64,000 nucleotides of DNA from Thermococcus piezophilus (GTDB lineage Archaea; Methanobacteriota_B; Thermococci; Thermococcales; Thermococcaceae), in contig NZ_CP015520.1 in the NCBI RefSeq assembly GCF_001647085.1, forward strand, positions 1,446,219 to 1,510,218, written 5' to 3'. Below are positions 18,946 through 28,640 of the stretch, piece by piece. The first letter of the stretch is position 1, and every line of letters starts with the position of its first letter. The notes under the pieces were generated by a model that was not told where the DNA came from, ran no database searches, and was given only the letters and a program-made list of their open reading frames with translations. Made by a program: the position numbers and the translations under genes.

Positions 18946-20172
18946 ATGAACGTGGAAGATCTCGTGGATAAGGTAGCCAGGGGAGAAATAAAGCTCCATC
19001 AGGTTGAGAAGTACACGGACGGCGACAAGAGACTCGCCACTGAAATAAGAAGGAATGCCCTCGAAAAGAGGCTTGGGATAAGCCTCGAGAATATAGGACA
19101 CTACTCCATTGACCCGAACCAGGTCATTGGAAGGAACATCGAGAACATGATAGGAGTTGTTCAGATTCCGATGGGAGTCGCGGGGCCGTTAAAGATCAAC
19201 GGAGAGTACGCCAAGGGAGAGTTCTACATCCCGCTCGCGACGACGGAAGGGGCACTGGTTGCCTCCGTGAACAGGGGCTGCTCTGCCTTGACGGAAGCTG
19301 GGGGAGTTAAGACGACCGTCGTAGGGGATAAAATGACCCGCGCGCCGCTCCTCAAGTGCCCTGACGCCAGGAGGGCGAGGGAAGTTGCTGAGTGGGTGAA
19401 GGCTAACCTCGACTATCTCCAGGAGAAGGCAGTCTCAAAGGTAACAAGGCACGGAAAGCTCCGGGATGTTAAGCCCTTCATAGTGGGCAACAATCTCTAC
19501 CTCCGCTTCGAGTTTGAGACGGGAGATGCCATGGGCATGAACATGGTGACCATATCGAGCGAGGAAATAATGAAGGTCCTTGAGGAGGAGTTTCCCGACG
19601 TTGGGTACCTAGCCCTATCCGGTAACCTCTGCGTTGATAAAAAGCCCAACGCCATGAACTTCATCAATGGCCGTGGAAAGACGGTCATAGCCGAGGCAAT
19701 AATCCCGCGCGAGATAGTCGAGAAGAAGCTCAAAACCACCCCCGAGCTTATCGCTGAGGTCAACTACCGCAAGAACCTTGTGGGTTCAGCCCAAGCTGGC
19801 TCCTACGGCTTCAACGCCCACTTCGCCAACATCGTTGGGGCCATATTCCTCGCCACTGGTCAGGACGAGGCGCAGATTACGGAAGGAGCTCATGGCATAA
19901 CTCTTGCAGAGGTTACACCAGAAGGCAACCTCTACATCAGCATAACAATGCCGAGTCTCGAGATAGGAACCGTCGGCGGAGGAACGAGGGTTCCAACTCA
20001 GAGGGAAGCGCTCAGCATAATGGGCGTCGCCGGCGGAGGTGACCCGCCGGGGACGAACGCCAAGAAGTTCGCAGAGATAATCGCCGGTGCAGTTCTCGCG
20101 GGCGAGCTCTCCTTGTTAGCGGCAATAGCGGCGAAGCACCTCGCCAAGGCTCACAAGGAGCTTGGTCGTTGA
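18946..20172 (+). CDS. hmgA: HMG-CoA reductase
   Basis: 408 residues, class I type. Motifs: ENMIGVVQIPMGVAGP (HMG-CoA binding), TTEGALVASVNRG (catalytic Glu), GDAMGMNMV (catalytic Asp region), the VDKKPNAMN lysine segment, TVGGGT, and a C-terminal AAIAAKHLAKAH with the catalytic His. It reduces HMG-CoA to mevalonate with NADPH, the committed step to archaeal ether-lipid isoprenoids. ATG 18946 has GGAGGTG six bases upstream. It follows the MinD-like gene closely and is followed by the C/D box sRNA. Confidence 0.96.
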   Translation: MNVEDLVDKVARGEIKLHQVEKYTDGDKRLATEIRRNALEKRLGISLENIGHYSIDPNQVIGRNIENMIGVVQIPMGVAGPLKINGEYAKGEFYIPLATTEGALVASVNRGCSALTEAGGVKTTVVGDKMTRAPLLKCPDARRAREVAEWVKANLDYLQEKAVSKVTRHGKLRDVKPFIVGNNLYLRFEFETGDAMGMNMVTISSEEIMKVLEEEFPDVGYLALSGNLCVDKKPNAMNFINGRGKTVIAEAIIPREIVEKKLKTTPELIAEVNYRKNLVGSAQAGSYGFNAHFANIVGAIFLATGQDEAQITEGAHGITLAEVTPEGNLYISITMPSLEIGTVGGGTRVPTQREALSIMGVAGGGDPPGTNAKKFAEIIAGAVLAGELSLLAAIAAKHLAKAHKELGR

Positions 20173-20221
20173 GCCTCTTTCCCTTCTTACTTGACGCTTA
20201 AAAATCCTCGAAGAAATGTGT

Positions 20222-20285
20222 TCTAGGGATGATGACCATTTCCCTCACTCTGACGAGTGATGAGGAGCCGATGCTCTGACCTATC
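20222..20285 (+). ncRNA. C/D box guide sRNA (candidate)
   Basis: All four boxes are present in order with archaeal spacing: C ATGATGA (20229-20235), 14-base guide, D' CTGA (20250-20253), 3-base gap, C' GTGATGA (20257-20263), 12-base guide, D CTGA (20276-20279). TAGG before C and CCTA after D can form the closing stem. Such RNAs guide 2'-O-methylation by fibrillarin-Nop5-L7Ae, at the target base paired with the fifth guide base before D or D'. The D' guide can pair with GUGAGGGAAA, which I recall as a conserved 23S rRNA stretch. A TATA-like CTTAAAAAT lies near 20203. It sits between hmgA and the convergent hypothetical pseudogene. Confidence 0.85.
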
Positions 20286-20796
20286 TTCTTTTCCTTTTGT
20301 AGCCCTTCCTCCGGCCCTCTATCGTTCCGGAGATGAGAAGGATAAGGGGCAGGTAGTTGGAGACCTTTTCGAGTTCTTCGTTTCTGTATCCGAGATAACT
20401 CATGAGGAAGAAGCTTCCCCATAATAGTCTCTGGAGAAGCCACGATATTCTGTCGAAGCTCCACTTTCCATTAAATTTCTCGTCTATGATTTTATTGAAA
20501 ACTACCTCAAGGCCCTTTCACTTTCCTACTTCATACTCGTAGGCGAGCGTGGGCTTTTCTATCCACTTGAACTCCTTATCCGTCAGGTAGGACCATCTGC
20601 TAACTCCGTTGCTTAACTTGATTACATATATTTTCTTGGACTCTTTGAGGAGTCTCCTCGTGTTTTCTAGCAGGGTGAAGTCATTAGGATTCACGAGCAG
20701 GAGGTAGCTTTCCAAATCTTCCTCAAATCTCTTTGCGCGGACGCTTATTGGTTCGTCCGTCAGTTTGTAGAGGTAGTAGATGATGAACTTTCCCAT
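20281..20796 (-). pseudogene. Conserved-looking hypothetical protein with in-frame TGA
   Basis: The first 92 codons (MGKFIIYYLYKLTDEPISVR, ending LAYEYEVGK) stop at TGA 20518-20520. The same frame then continues for 79 codons without interruption (starting KGLEVVFNKIIDEKFNG, with two hydrophobic stretches and a basic tail GYKRKRR) to TAG at 20281-20283. No usable start codon lies near the beginning of the second part, so the likeliest reading is one 171-residue protein cut by a nonsense change. TGA as selenocysteine is unlikely, since Thermococcales are not known to use it. The function is unknown. The 3' end just touches the sRNA on the other strand. Confidence 0.55.
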
Positions 20797-20834
20797 GTTC
20801 TCACGAGAAGAGGTAAGAAAAGGGAGTTAAAAGC

Positions 20835-22715
20835 TTAACTGAGCTCCTGAATCTTCTTCTTGACCAGAGTGCTGACGAGCTTTCCGTCAGCCCTGCCGCG
20901 GAGCTTTGCCATGGCTCTGCCCATCAGCATTCCCATCGCGCCTATACCCTTGGCCTTGATTACCTCGATGTTCTGCTGGACTATCTCGTCAATAATCCTC
21001 TCGACCTCTTCCTCGCTGAGCAGCGTTAGGCCCTTCTCTTCAGCCACTTGTTTTGCAGTCTTCTCCGGATTGAGGGCGAGCTCTTTGAATATATCCTCAA
21101 ATGCTTCTTTAGCTATCTTTCCAGCGAGGTAAAGCTCGAAGGCCTCCTTTATGTGCTCGTCGGTGATGTTCTCTATTGGGGCCTCCTTCTTGAGGCCCTT
21201 CAGAACGACAACAAGCGTCGAAGCTGCCAAAGAGGGCTTGACGCCCATCTCTATGAGCTCCTCGAAGAGCTCGTCGCGCTCGTCGTTTACCAGGGTCTCA
21301 GCTAAGCTCTTGTCTATCTTGTACTCCTTTACGTAGCGCTCAACCCTCTCCTGTGGGAGCTCTGGGAGGTTGGCGAGTATCTCCTCCTTCATCTCCTTCG
21401 TTATGAGTATCGGCGGGATGTCCGTCTCGGGGTACATCCTTGCCTTTCCTGGAAGCGGGCGCATGTACTGGGTGTTCCCGTCTGGCAGAGCCCTTCTCGT
21501 TTCCTCGGGAACTCCTTCTATAGCCTCCCTCGCACGCTGAATTACTTCTCTGAGGGCGTTCTTTGCGGTCTCCTCTTCGGCAGCAACGAGGACAAACGCG
21601 TCCTCCTCGCCGAGTCCAAGTTTTTCGATAACTGCATTAACTTCTAATTCTGTAATTCCATAATTCGGCAATTCGTCGATGTGGAAGATGCCCCTGACGT
21701 ACTTCTTGGCCCTGTCGGCCATCTCCGTTCCGAGCCTTCTGCCGGGCTGTATCTCCTTCCCGATGAGCCCACGGAACCTGGGAAGCTTTATCGCCAGAAC
21801 CTTTCCGCCAGTCTTAATCGTCCTCGCGATTATCTTTGACGGGGTGTTTTCGAATATTTCCATGACGTCGTAGAACTCCTCCTTTATGTCCTCCGGCCTA
21901 ACCCCGCGCTTCCTCAGCTCGTCCCTTATCTCCAAAAGCCTGAGCTGCCTTTCGATTTCCCTCTCGATAATGAGTGGTATCATATCAAGCTCTTGGACAC
22001 CTTTGATCTCGACCCTCGCTCCACCCTTGATGGAGATGTTGAGGTCCTGCCTTATCGTTCCCAGCCCGCGCTTGACCTTCCTGGTTGCCCTCAGCGCGTC
22101 GCCTATGAACTTGGCTACAACCTTGGCCTGCTCTGGGTGGTGGATGTCTGGCGTCGTTGAAATCTCGACGAGGGGGATTCCAAGCCTATCGAGGCGGTAG
22201 ATTACCTCCTTCTCCCTCCTCTCAACTATCCTGCACGCGTCCTCCTCAAGGCAGACGGTTGGGATGCCGACCGTTCCCCACGGCGTTTCCACCTTTCCGT
22301 TCATAGCTATTATCGCTGTCCTCTGGAAGCCTGAGACGTTGGAGCCGTCTATGACGATTTTACGCATGAAGTGGACCTCGTCAACAGGGGTGGCGTTGAG
22401 GAGGTAGCCTATCTGGAGCGCTACGCGAAGGGCCTCTTCGTCCGGCATGTGCGGCGGCTCTTCGTCTATGTAAACGAGGTCAGCGAGCTCGTAACTGCCC
22501 TCATAGATGTATGTTCTTCCCTTCTTGAACTCCTCTAGAGCAGCTAGATCAATCTCGCCGAGCTCGCTTATGGTTGGCCTTAGCCTTCTCTGGAAGGCGA
22601 ACTCCACCTCGTCGCTCAGCTCGCTCGGAACGGGTGAGAATAGTTTCTTGGTGTCGAGCTGCCTGTGAATCTCAAGACCCACCTTAAGCCCAAGCTTTTC
22701 GTAATCGTACGCCAT
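20835..22715 (-). CDS. gatE: Glutamyl-tRNA(Gln) amidotransferase subunit E
   Basis: 626 residues, full length. The cradle domain starts [19 protein letters not shown] and includes [38 protein letters not shown] and [18 protein letters not shown]. An AspRS-like insertion lies near residues 300-400, and a YqeY-like tail ends the protein ([20 protein letters not shown]). With GatD it converts Glu-tRNA(Gln) to Gln-tRNA(Gln), the archaea-specific route. ATG 22715 (MAYDYEK) follows GAGGTGAT; three extra in-frame codons upstream include the site itself. It is co-transcribed with gatD, five bases downstream of it. Confidence 0.96.
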   Translation of the reverse strand: MAYDYEKLGLKVGLEIHRQLDTKKLFSPVPSELSDEVEFAFQRRLRPTISELGEIDLAALEEFKKGRTYIYEGSYELADLVYIDEEPPHMPDEEALRVALQIGYLLNATPVDEVHFMRKIVIDGSNVSGFQRTAIIAMNGKVETPWGTVGIPTVCLEEDACRIVERREKEVIYRLDRLGIPLVEISTTPDIHHPEQAKVVAKFIGDALRATRKVKRGLGTIRQDLNISIKGGARVEIKGVQELDMIPLIIEREIERQLRLLEIRDELRKRGVRPEDIKEEFYDVMEIFENTPSKIIARTIKTGGKVLAIKLPRFRGLIGKEIQPGRRLGTEMADRAKKYVRGIFHIDELPNYGITELEVNAVIEKLGLGEEDAFVLVAAEEETAKNALREVIQRAREAIEGVPEETRRALPDGNTQYMRPLPGKARMYPETDIPPILITKEMKEEILANLPELPQERVERYVKEYKIDKSLAETLVNDERDELFEELIEMGVKPSLAASTLVVVLKGLKKEAPIENITDEHIKEAFELYLAGKIAKEAFEDIFKELALNPEKTAKQVAEEKGLTLLSEEEVERIIDEIVQQNIEVIKAKGIGAMGMLMGRAMAKLRGRADGKLVSTLVKKKIQELS

Positions 22716-22720
22716 TATTA

Positions 22721-24040
22721 TCACCTCAGGAACGTGTCAAACCTCGTATAGGGGGTTATCTCGCCCGCGTAGCTGGTTAGCATCATCTCCCTGACTTCCT
22801 TTGGATCGTTGGTGTGGCCGAGAACCCACATGAGCTTAACGTAAGCCGTCTCTGGAAGCATGTCCTCACACTGGATGACTCCAGCTTTGAGGAGCCTCCT
22901 TCCCGTGGAGTAGACGTTGAGGTTCACCCTTCCATAGAGGCACTGGCTTGTCATGCAAACGGTGACACCTTCCTCCGTGGCGCGCTGGATGGAATCAATG
23001 ACGTAGGTTGGCACGTGGCCGAGGCCTGTTCCCTCTATTACGATGCCCCTGTAGCCTTTATCAACAAAGAAGTCTATTATCTCCGTTGCCATTCCAGGAA
23101 ATGCTTTGACGAGGGCCACTTTCTCCTCCATCTTGTCATCTACCCATACCTCGCTCTCGGTTTTCCTCCTGTAGTCCTTCCGGAGGAACTCGATTTTTCC
23201 ATCGGCCATTATTTTGGCTATTGGGATGTCATTTATGCTCCTGAACGCATCTCTCCTGCTGGTGTGCATCTTCCTGACCTTCGTTCCGCGGTGGACGAGG
23301 CAGTAGCTGTCAGAAGTCTCGCCGTGCATGACCACGGCCACCTCGCCGAAGTCCTCGGTGGCCATTCTGACCGAGCAGATGAGGTTCATGGCAGCGTCGC
23401 TGCTCGGCCTGTCGCTGCTCCTTTGAGCACCTACGAGAATAACGGGCTTTCCAAGGTCGCGGAGCATGAAGCTCAACGCCGAGGCGGTGTAGGCCATCGT
23501 ATCTGTTCCATGGGCGATGACCACTCCATCTTCGCCGTTGTTCAGCATTCTTGCGACCTCGTGAGCTATCTTAATCCAGTACTTGGGCTTCATGTCCTCG
23601 CTGAGTATGTTCATGAGAAGCTTTGGCGTGATGTTGGCTACTTCGAAGATTTCCGGAACCGCCTTTGCGAGCTCCTCTGCTGTAAAAGCCGGGTGAACTG
23701 CACCAGTCTTGTAGTCTATCCTGCTCGCTATGGTTCCTCCCGTTCCGAGAATGGCAACGTTCGGCAGGTCTGGCTTTTTGGGAAACACTTCCTCGAACTG
23801 GATTTTCTCTTTGGGCTTGGCCTTCTCAATTATTTCGACGGAGACTATCTGGTCAACGAGAATTCCGATGTTGTAGCCGTTGTCGAGCTTGAGCGTAAGT
23901 GTCTCGCCGCTGGAGAGTTCGTAGGGACTCATCACCATGCCCTCATAGACGCTCTCGTTCCCGTTTTCCTTTTCAATTATTTTAACGTAATCCCCAACGG
24001 TGAGGCCTTTTTCGTTCATGAACCGCTCTACTTTGCGCAT
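22721..24040 (-). CDS. gatD: Glutamyl-tRNA(Gln) amidotransferase subunit D
   Basis: 439 residues. An N-terminal beta-barrel domain (about 1-80, [13 protein letters not shown]) precedes an L-asparaginase-like catalytic domain. Nucleophile loop: [13 protein letters not shown]; second catalytic block: [16 protein letters not shown]; plus [19 protein letters not shown]. It releases ammonia from glutamine for GatE. ATG 24040 ([12 protein letters not shown]) has GGAGGGAG five bases upstream; the frame is open a further 29 codons but these cross the promoter (TTTATATTAG read on the minus strand, near 24078). Confidence 0.96.
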   Translation of the reverse strand: MRKVERFMNEKGLTVGDYVKIIEKENGNESVYEGMVMSPYELSSGETLTLKLDNGYNIGILVDQIVSVEIIEKAKPKEKIQFEEVFPKKPDLPNVAILGTGGTIASRIDYKTGAVHPAFTAEELAKAVPEIFEVANITPKLLMNILSEDMKPKYWIKIAHEVARMLNNGEDGVVIAHGTDTMAYTASALSFMLRDLGKPVILVGAQRSSDRPSSDAAMNLICSVRMATEDFGEVAVVMHGETSDSYCLVHRGTKVRKMHTSRRDAFRSINDIPIAKIMADGKIEFLRKDYRRKTESEVWVDDKMEEKVALVKAFPGMATEIIDFFVDKGYRGIVIEGTGLGHVPTYVIDSIQRATEEGVTVCMTSQCLYGRVNLNVYSTGRRLLKAGVIQCEDMLPETAYVKLMWVLGHTNDPKEVREMMLTSYAGEITPYTRFDTFLR

Positions 24041-24137
24041 AACTACTCCCTCCGCCCTATACTGGTGGGTGGCTAATATAAACCTTCGGGCTGAACGTAT
24101 GACAAAAATCGTGGAAAAACACTGCAAAAATCTATCA

Positions 24138-24440
24138 TTATGGCAAACATTTTGGGGCTATTTTAAACCTCGGCTCCTCTATCCACTCGGACTTGCAGCG
24201 CGGACAGCGCGATGGAATGTTTATCTCTGGCCTGAAAACGAAGCCGCACTTCCTGCACTCGGCGGGCTTTATGAGGAGAATCTTCCCCTCGCGCTTGAGG
24301 ACCTTTTGGATGGCTTTGAGGTCTTCGAGGATTAATTTCTTCGCCCCCCTTCCTCGGAGCTCCAAAGCCACGGCTAACTCACTCGGTGAGTAGTCCCGCT
24401 CATCCAAAAGTTTTATTATCCGTTGCCTGCGAGTCATCAT
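24138..24440 (-). CDS. HTH/zinc-ribbon transcriptional regulator (COG3357-like)
   Basis: 100 residues. A winged-helix-like N-terminal half (RRQRIIKLLDERDYSPSELA) is followed by a linker helix and a C-terminal zinc ribbon, CRKCGF (CxxC) and CPRCKSEW (CxxC). This matches a small archaeal family of predicted transcription regulators. Its targets are unknown. ATG 24440 (or the next ATG at 24437) lies about 26 bases from a TATA box at 24462-24471 and has no ribosome binding site, so the mRNA is probably leaderless. It is divergent from pus10. Confidence 0.72.
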   Translation of the reverse strand: MMTRRQRIIKLLDERDYSPSELAVALELRGRGAKKLILEDLKAIQKVLKREGKILLIKPAECRKCGFVFRPEINIPSRCPRCKSEWIEEPRFKIAPKCLP

Positions 24441-24461
24441 TACGAGATGCTTTGAAACAGG

Positions 24462-24471
24462 AGATATAAAG
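24462..24471 (-). promoter_or_regulatory. TATA box of leaderless regulator gene
   Basis: GATATAAAGC reads GCTTTATATC on the minus strand. It is centred 26 bases before ATG 24440, the normal distance to a transcription start, which implies that transcription begins at or next to the start codon. Confidence 0.5.
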
Positions 24472-24485
24472 CTTAGGGTGGGAGC

Positions 24486-25649
24486 ATGATAGTCAACAAG
24501 GCCGAAGAGGTTCTCGAGAATCACAGTCTCTGCAACCACTGCCTTGGCAGGCTCTTCGCCAAGCTCGGAAAGGGCACCAACGAGGAGCGTGGAGAGGCAA
24601 TAAGGTTCGTTCTCAACATGGAACGCTCCGAGAAAGAACTAGAACCCGTCGAAAAGCCTGAGAGATGTGAGCTTTGTAACCACGTTTTCGAGAGGCTTGA
24701 CCAGTTCGTTGAGCTGTGCTTTAAAGCATCCGAAGGGATTGAGTTCTCAACCTTCTGGGTCGGCTCGAGGTTTCCCGATGAGGTGCTTGAGAAGGAAAGG
24801 CGAATCTGGGAGGAGTTTGGTATAGAAACAGCCGAGCCGATAAAGGTCGAGTTCAACCGTGAGCTCGGAAAGGCCCTCGGAAAAAGACTGAGAAAGGAAA
24901 CTGAGAGAGACAACCCCGATGTGGTCTTCATCGTGGAGCCCTTTTCTGGGAAAGTGGAGCTTCAGATAAACCCGCTCTACGTTTATGGCCGCTACAGAAA
25001 GCTCGTCAGGAGAATCCCCCAGACGCCCCTGCCGGGCTTCGAGGACAGCGTTGCGTCGCTGATATGCAGGCCTTTCTCAAAGGTAACTGGGGGGAAGTGC
25101 GTCTTTAAGGGTGCAGGGAGGGAGGACGTTGACGTCAGAACCCTCGGCAACGGCAGGCCCTTCATCCTTGAGATAAAGAACCCCAAAGTGAGGAGCGTTG
25201 ACCTCAACGTTCTCACAGAGGAAATAAACGGGAGCGGAAAGGTTGAAGTGCTTAACCTTCGCTTCGTTACTCCTAAGGAGGCTGAGAAAGTTCTCACCAA
25301 GAACCACCGAAAGGAATATCTCGCGCTCGTTCTCGTTGAGGACGGCGTAACCCCCGAGGAAGCCGAGGAAGTCGTGAGAAAGCTTAGAGGACTTGAGATA
25401 CTCCAGAGGACGCCGCGGCGCGTGAGGAAGGCGCGGGCCGACAAGGTCAGGGTGAAGAGGGTTCACGATGCCGAGGCTGGATGGATAGACGAAAGGCACT
25501 TTGAACTGAGGCTCATAACTGACGGCGGTCTCTACATCAAGGAGTTAATCTCCGGGGATAAGGGAAGGACGAAACCGTCCGTGAGCGAGCTGCTCGGAAA
25601 GCCCGCTTGGTGCGAGAGGCTTGATGTGTTGAACATCCTCGATGACTGA
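24486..25649 (+). CDS. pus10: tRNA pseudouridine synthase Pus10
   Basis: 387 residues. The N-terminal zinc-binding half has CNHCLGRLF and CELCNHVF (two CxxC), then a THUMP-like region. The C-terminal catalytic domain has the Pus10 motif GAGREDVDVRTLGNGRPF with the catalytic Asp, and VSELLGKPAWCERLDVL at the end. Archaeal Pus10 makes pseudouridine 54 and 55 in the tRNA T-loop. ATG 24486 follows GGTGGGAG. It begins a conserved euryarchaeal translation cluster that continues with L21e. Confidence 0.93.
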   Translation: MIVNKAEEVLENHSLCNHCLGRLFAKLGKGTNEERGEAIRFVLNMERSEKELEPVEKPERCELCNHVFERLDQFVELCFKASEGIEFSTFWVGSRFPDEVLEKERRIWEEFGIETAEPIKVEFNRELGKALGKRLRKETERDNPDVVFIVEPFSGKVELQINPLYVYGRYRKLVRRIPQTPLPGFEDSVASLICRPFSKVTGGKCVFKGAGREDVDVRTLGNGRPFILEIKNPKVRSVDLNVLTEEINGSGKVEVLNLRFVTPKEAEKVLTKNHRKEYLALVLVEDGVTPEEAEEVVRKLRGLEILQRTPRRVRKARADKVRVKRVHDAEAGWIDERHFELRLITDGGLYIKELISGDKGRTKPSVSELLGKPAWCERLDVLNILDD

Positions 25650-25652
25650 AAA

Positions 25653-25796
25653 CTTTATAAACGCTTTTCGCTGATTGGGTAACGAAGCCATAACAGGCTT
25701 AGTCTATATGCCGAAAAGATTTGGAGAATTCGAAAAGTGGAGATAAACCTCTCCATGTCCGTTGCAGGATGAGTAAAAATTAGTGAGGTGATTGGT
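25653..25796 (+). promoter_or_regulatory. Internal promoter and long leader before rpl21e
   Basis: A TATA box CTTTATAAAC (25653-25662) just after pus10 predicts transcription from about 25684, leaving about 113 bases before ATG 25797, which is long for this group. The leader can form small stems (AAGCC...GGCTT near 25687-25702; GGAG...CTCC near 25739-25755). The strong site GAGGTGATT is just before the start. Whether the leader regulates L21e is inference. Confidence 0.45.
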
Positions 25797-26093
25797 ATGG
25801 TTCAGAAGGCCCACAGCTTTAGGAGGAAGACCAGAGGCAAGCTCAGCAAGAAGCCGAGGAGGAGGGGACTTCCCCCGCTCACCAGGTTCCTTCAGGAGTT
25901 TGAGGTCGGGCAGAGGGTTCACATCGTCATAGAGCCAAGCTACCACAAGGGAATGCCCGACCCAAGGTTCCACGGTAGAACTGGAACTGTCGTCGGCAAG
26001 CGCGGCGATGCTTACGTCGTCCAGATTGGGGACGGCAGCAAAATAAAGACATTCTTCATCCACCCGGTCCACTTGAGGGCTCAGAAGGGATGA
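25797..26093 (+). CDS. rpl21e: Ribosomal protein L21e
   Basis: 98 residues, the normal archaeal length. It begins [15 protein letters not shown], is very basic in the first 30 residues, then adopts the SH3-like barrel ([33 protein letters not shown]). It is a large-subunit protein found in archaea and eukaryotes. ATG 25797 has GAGGTGAT four bases upstream. The rpoF start lies two bases after its stop. Confidence 0.97.
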   Translation: MVQKAHSFRRKTRGKLSKKPRRRGLPPLTRFLQEFEVGQRVHIVIEPSYHKGMPDPRFHGRTGTVVGKRGDAYVVQIGDGSKIKTFFIHPVHLRAQKG

Positions 26094-26095
26094 GC

Positions 26096-26458
26096 ATGAT
26101 AGGCAGGAAGAAGCTCGAGGAGCGCTATCTTACGATAGCCGAAACGAAGGAGTTCCTCGAGAGGCGCAAGGCTGAGGGCATCGGGGAGAAACCTGAGGAG
26201 CCGATGTTTTACGAGGCTAGGGTTAGCCTCGAGCATGCCGAGCGCTTCACCAGGCTCAATCCAGAACAGGCAGTTGAGCTCAAAGAGAAGCTCATGGAGC
26301 TCTTCGACTGGCTCGACGAGAGGTTGGCAGCTAAGCTCGTCGACCTGATGCCGGAGGACTACTTCGACATCCGTGTCATCTTTGCCAAGGAAGAGTACTT
26401 GCCAACGAAGGAAGAGGCTGAGGAGATAATAAAGCTCCTCGACGACTACAGGGAGTGA
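26096..26458 (+). CDS. rpoF: DNA-directed RNA polymerase subunit F (Rpb4 homologue)
   Basis: 120 residues, all helical, with IGRKKLEERYLTIAETKEFL at the start and an HRDC-like C-terminal half (LFDWLDERLAAKLVDLMPED). RpoF and RpoE form the stalk of archaeal RNA polymerase that binds emerging RNA. ATG 26096 fits relatives starting MIGRKK; ATG 26090 overlaps the L21e stop and is less likely. A T-rich stretch after the stop (26461-26477) may end the upstream transcript. Confidence 0.92.
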   Translation: MIGRKKLEERYLTIAETKEFLERRKAEGIGEKPEEPMFYEARVSLEHAERFTRLNPEQAVELKEKLMELFDWLDERLAAKLVDLMPEDYFDIRVIFAKEEYLPTKEEAEEIIKLLDDYRE

Positions 26459-26460
26459 CT

Positions 26461-26477
26461 CCCTTCTTTCCCTTTTC
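26461..26477 (+). terminator. Pyrimidine-rich terminator after rpoF
   Basis: CCCTTCTTTCCCTTTTC lies directly after the rpoF stop and before a new TATA box (AGTATAAAAAC near 26489), which suggests that one transcript ends and another begins here. Confidence 0.35.
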
Positions 26478-26527
26478 TCGACAAAGTATAAAAACTCCAA
26501 GTGGGTATAATTTCTGGGGGAGAGAAA

Positions 26528-27966
<1,439 letters not shown>

Positions 27967-27997
27967 GTGGAAGCAAAGAACTGGTGGCGGAATTATC

Positions 27998-28552
27998 TTA
28001 TTCCTTCTCCAGTTCATCCCCGAAGAGTGCCTCATAGATCTTCCTGAGCCTCTCGTAGTGTCCATTCTCAATGTCAGCCAGCCCTACGAGAGTTGCCTTT
28101 GTTTTTTCGTCGGTAGCGTGATCTGCCAGGTAACTGTAGACATCGCGCGCAAGCCTTTCGGTGCCCATCATGTACTCGATGATGTCCCCTAGGTTTCCCT
28201 TAAACACCATCTCCCTGAGGCGATCCCCGGGTAACTCCACCTCCAGAGGAGGGATGTCTACCTGAACGACATTTTCCCCGGGAAACATTGTGTGGTATAG
28301 CCTTAGCAATATCTCAGCGTGCCCCAAACTGTCCCTGTAGAGTTCAAAGAAAAGCTTTGGAACCCGTTCATCCCACATAATCTCTTTGCTCATCGTGTAG
28401 AGTCTGTGGTACATCTCGGCCTCCTTTACCTCTTGGTTTATCCAGTATGAGATAAGTTCCTTATGGTTGAGCTGGGAAAGTGTCTGGATGATTTTTTCAA
28501 ATTGAGCTTTTTTATTAGTTTTGTAACGGGAGGTAGTCATTTGAGTGGTCAT
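27998..28552 (-). CDS. Ferritin-like/rubrerythrin-like diiron protein
   Basis: 184 residues forming a four-helix bundle. Probable metal ligands sit in the usual pattern: EVKEAEMYHRLY (helix 1), DSLGHAEILLRLYHTMF (helix 2), MGTERLARDVYSYLADH (helix 3) and DIENGHYERLRKIYEALF (helix 4). There is no C-terminal rubredoxin domain, so it is not a complete rubrerythrin. A role in peroxide handling or iron storage is inferred from the fold. ATG 28552 is preceded by a TATA element (AGTATAAACGG read on the minus strand, near 28593). It is divergent from the radical SAM gene. Confidence 0.75.
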   Translation of the reverse strand: MTTQMTTSRYKTNKKAQFEKIIQTLSQLNHKELISYWINQEVKEAEMYHRLYTMSKEIMWDERVPKLFFELYRDSLGHAEILLRLYHTMFPGENVVQVDIPPLEVELPGDRLREMVFKGNLGDIIEYMMGTERLARDVYSYLADHATDEKTKATLVGLADIENGHYERLRKIYEALFGDELEKE

Positions 28553-28640
28553 GTTTATCCCAATTCTGTGCTACGGCGTCGAACCGTTTATACTTTTCGG
28601 TATCGATTGATTTTTAAGAGGCCCAGTTGATTCATCCAAC

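Noticed and set aside
20518-20520. TGA as a selenocysteine codon
   Set aside because: Thermococcales are not known to carry the selenocysteine machinery, and no SECIS-like hairpin was looked for or noticed. A nonsense change is simpler.
22814-24076. 420-codon plus-strand open frame opposite gatD
   Set aside because: It is fully antisense to gatD, whose motifs are complete. The open frame comes from codon bias, and its translation matches no family.
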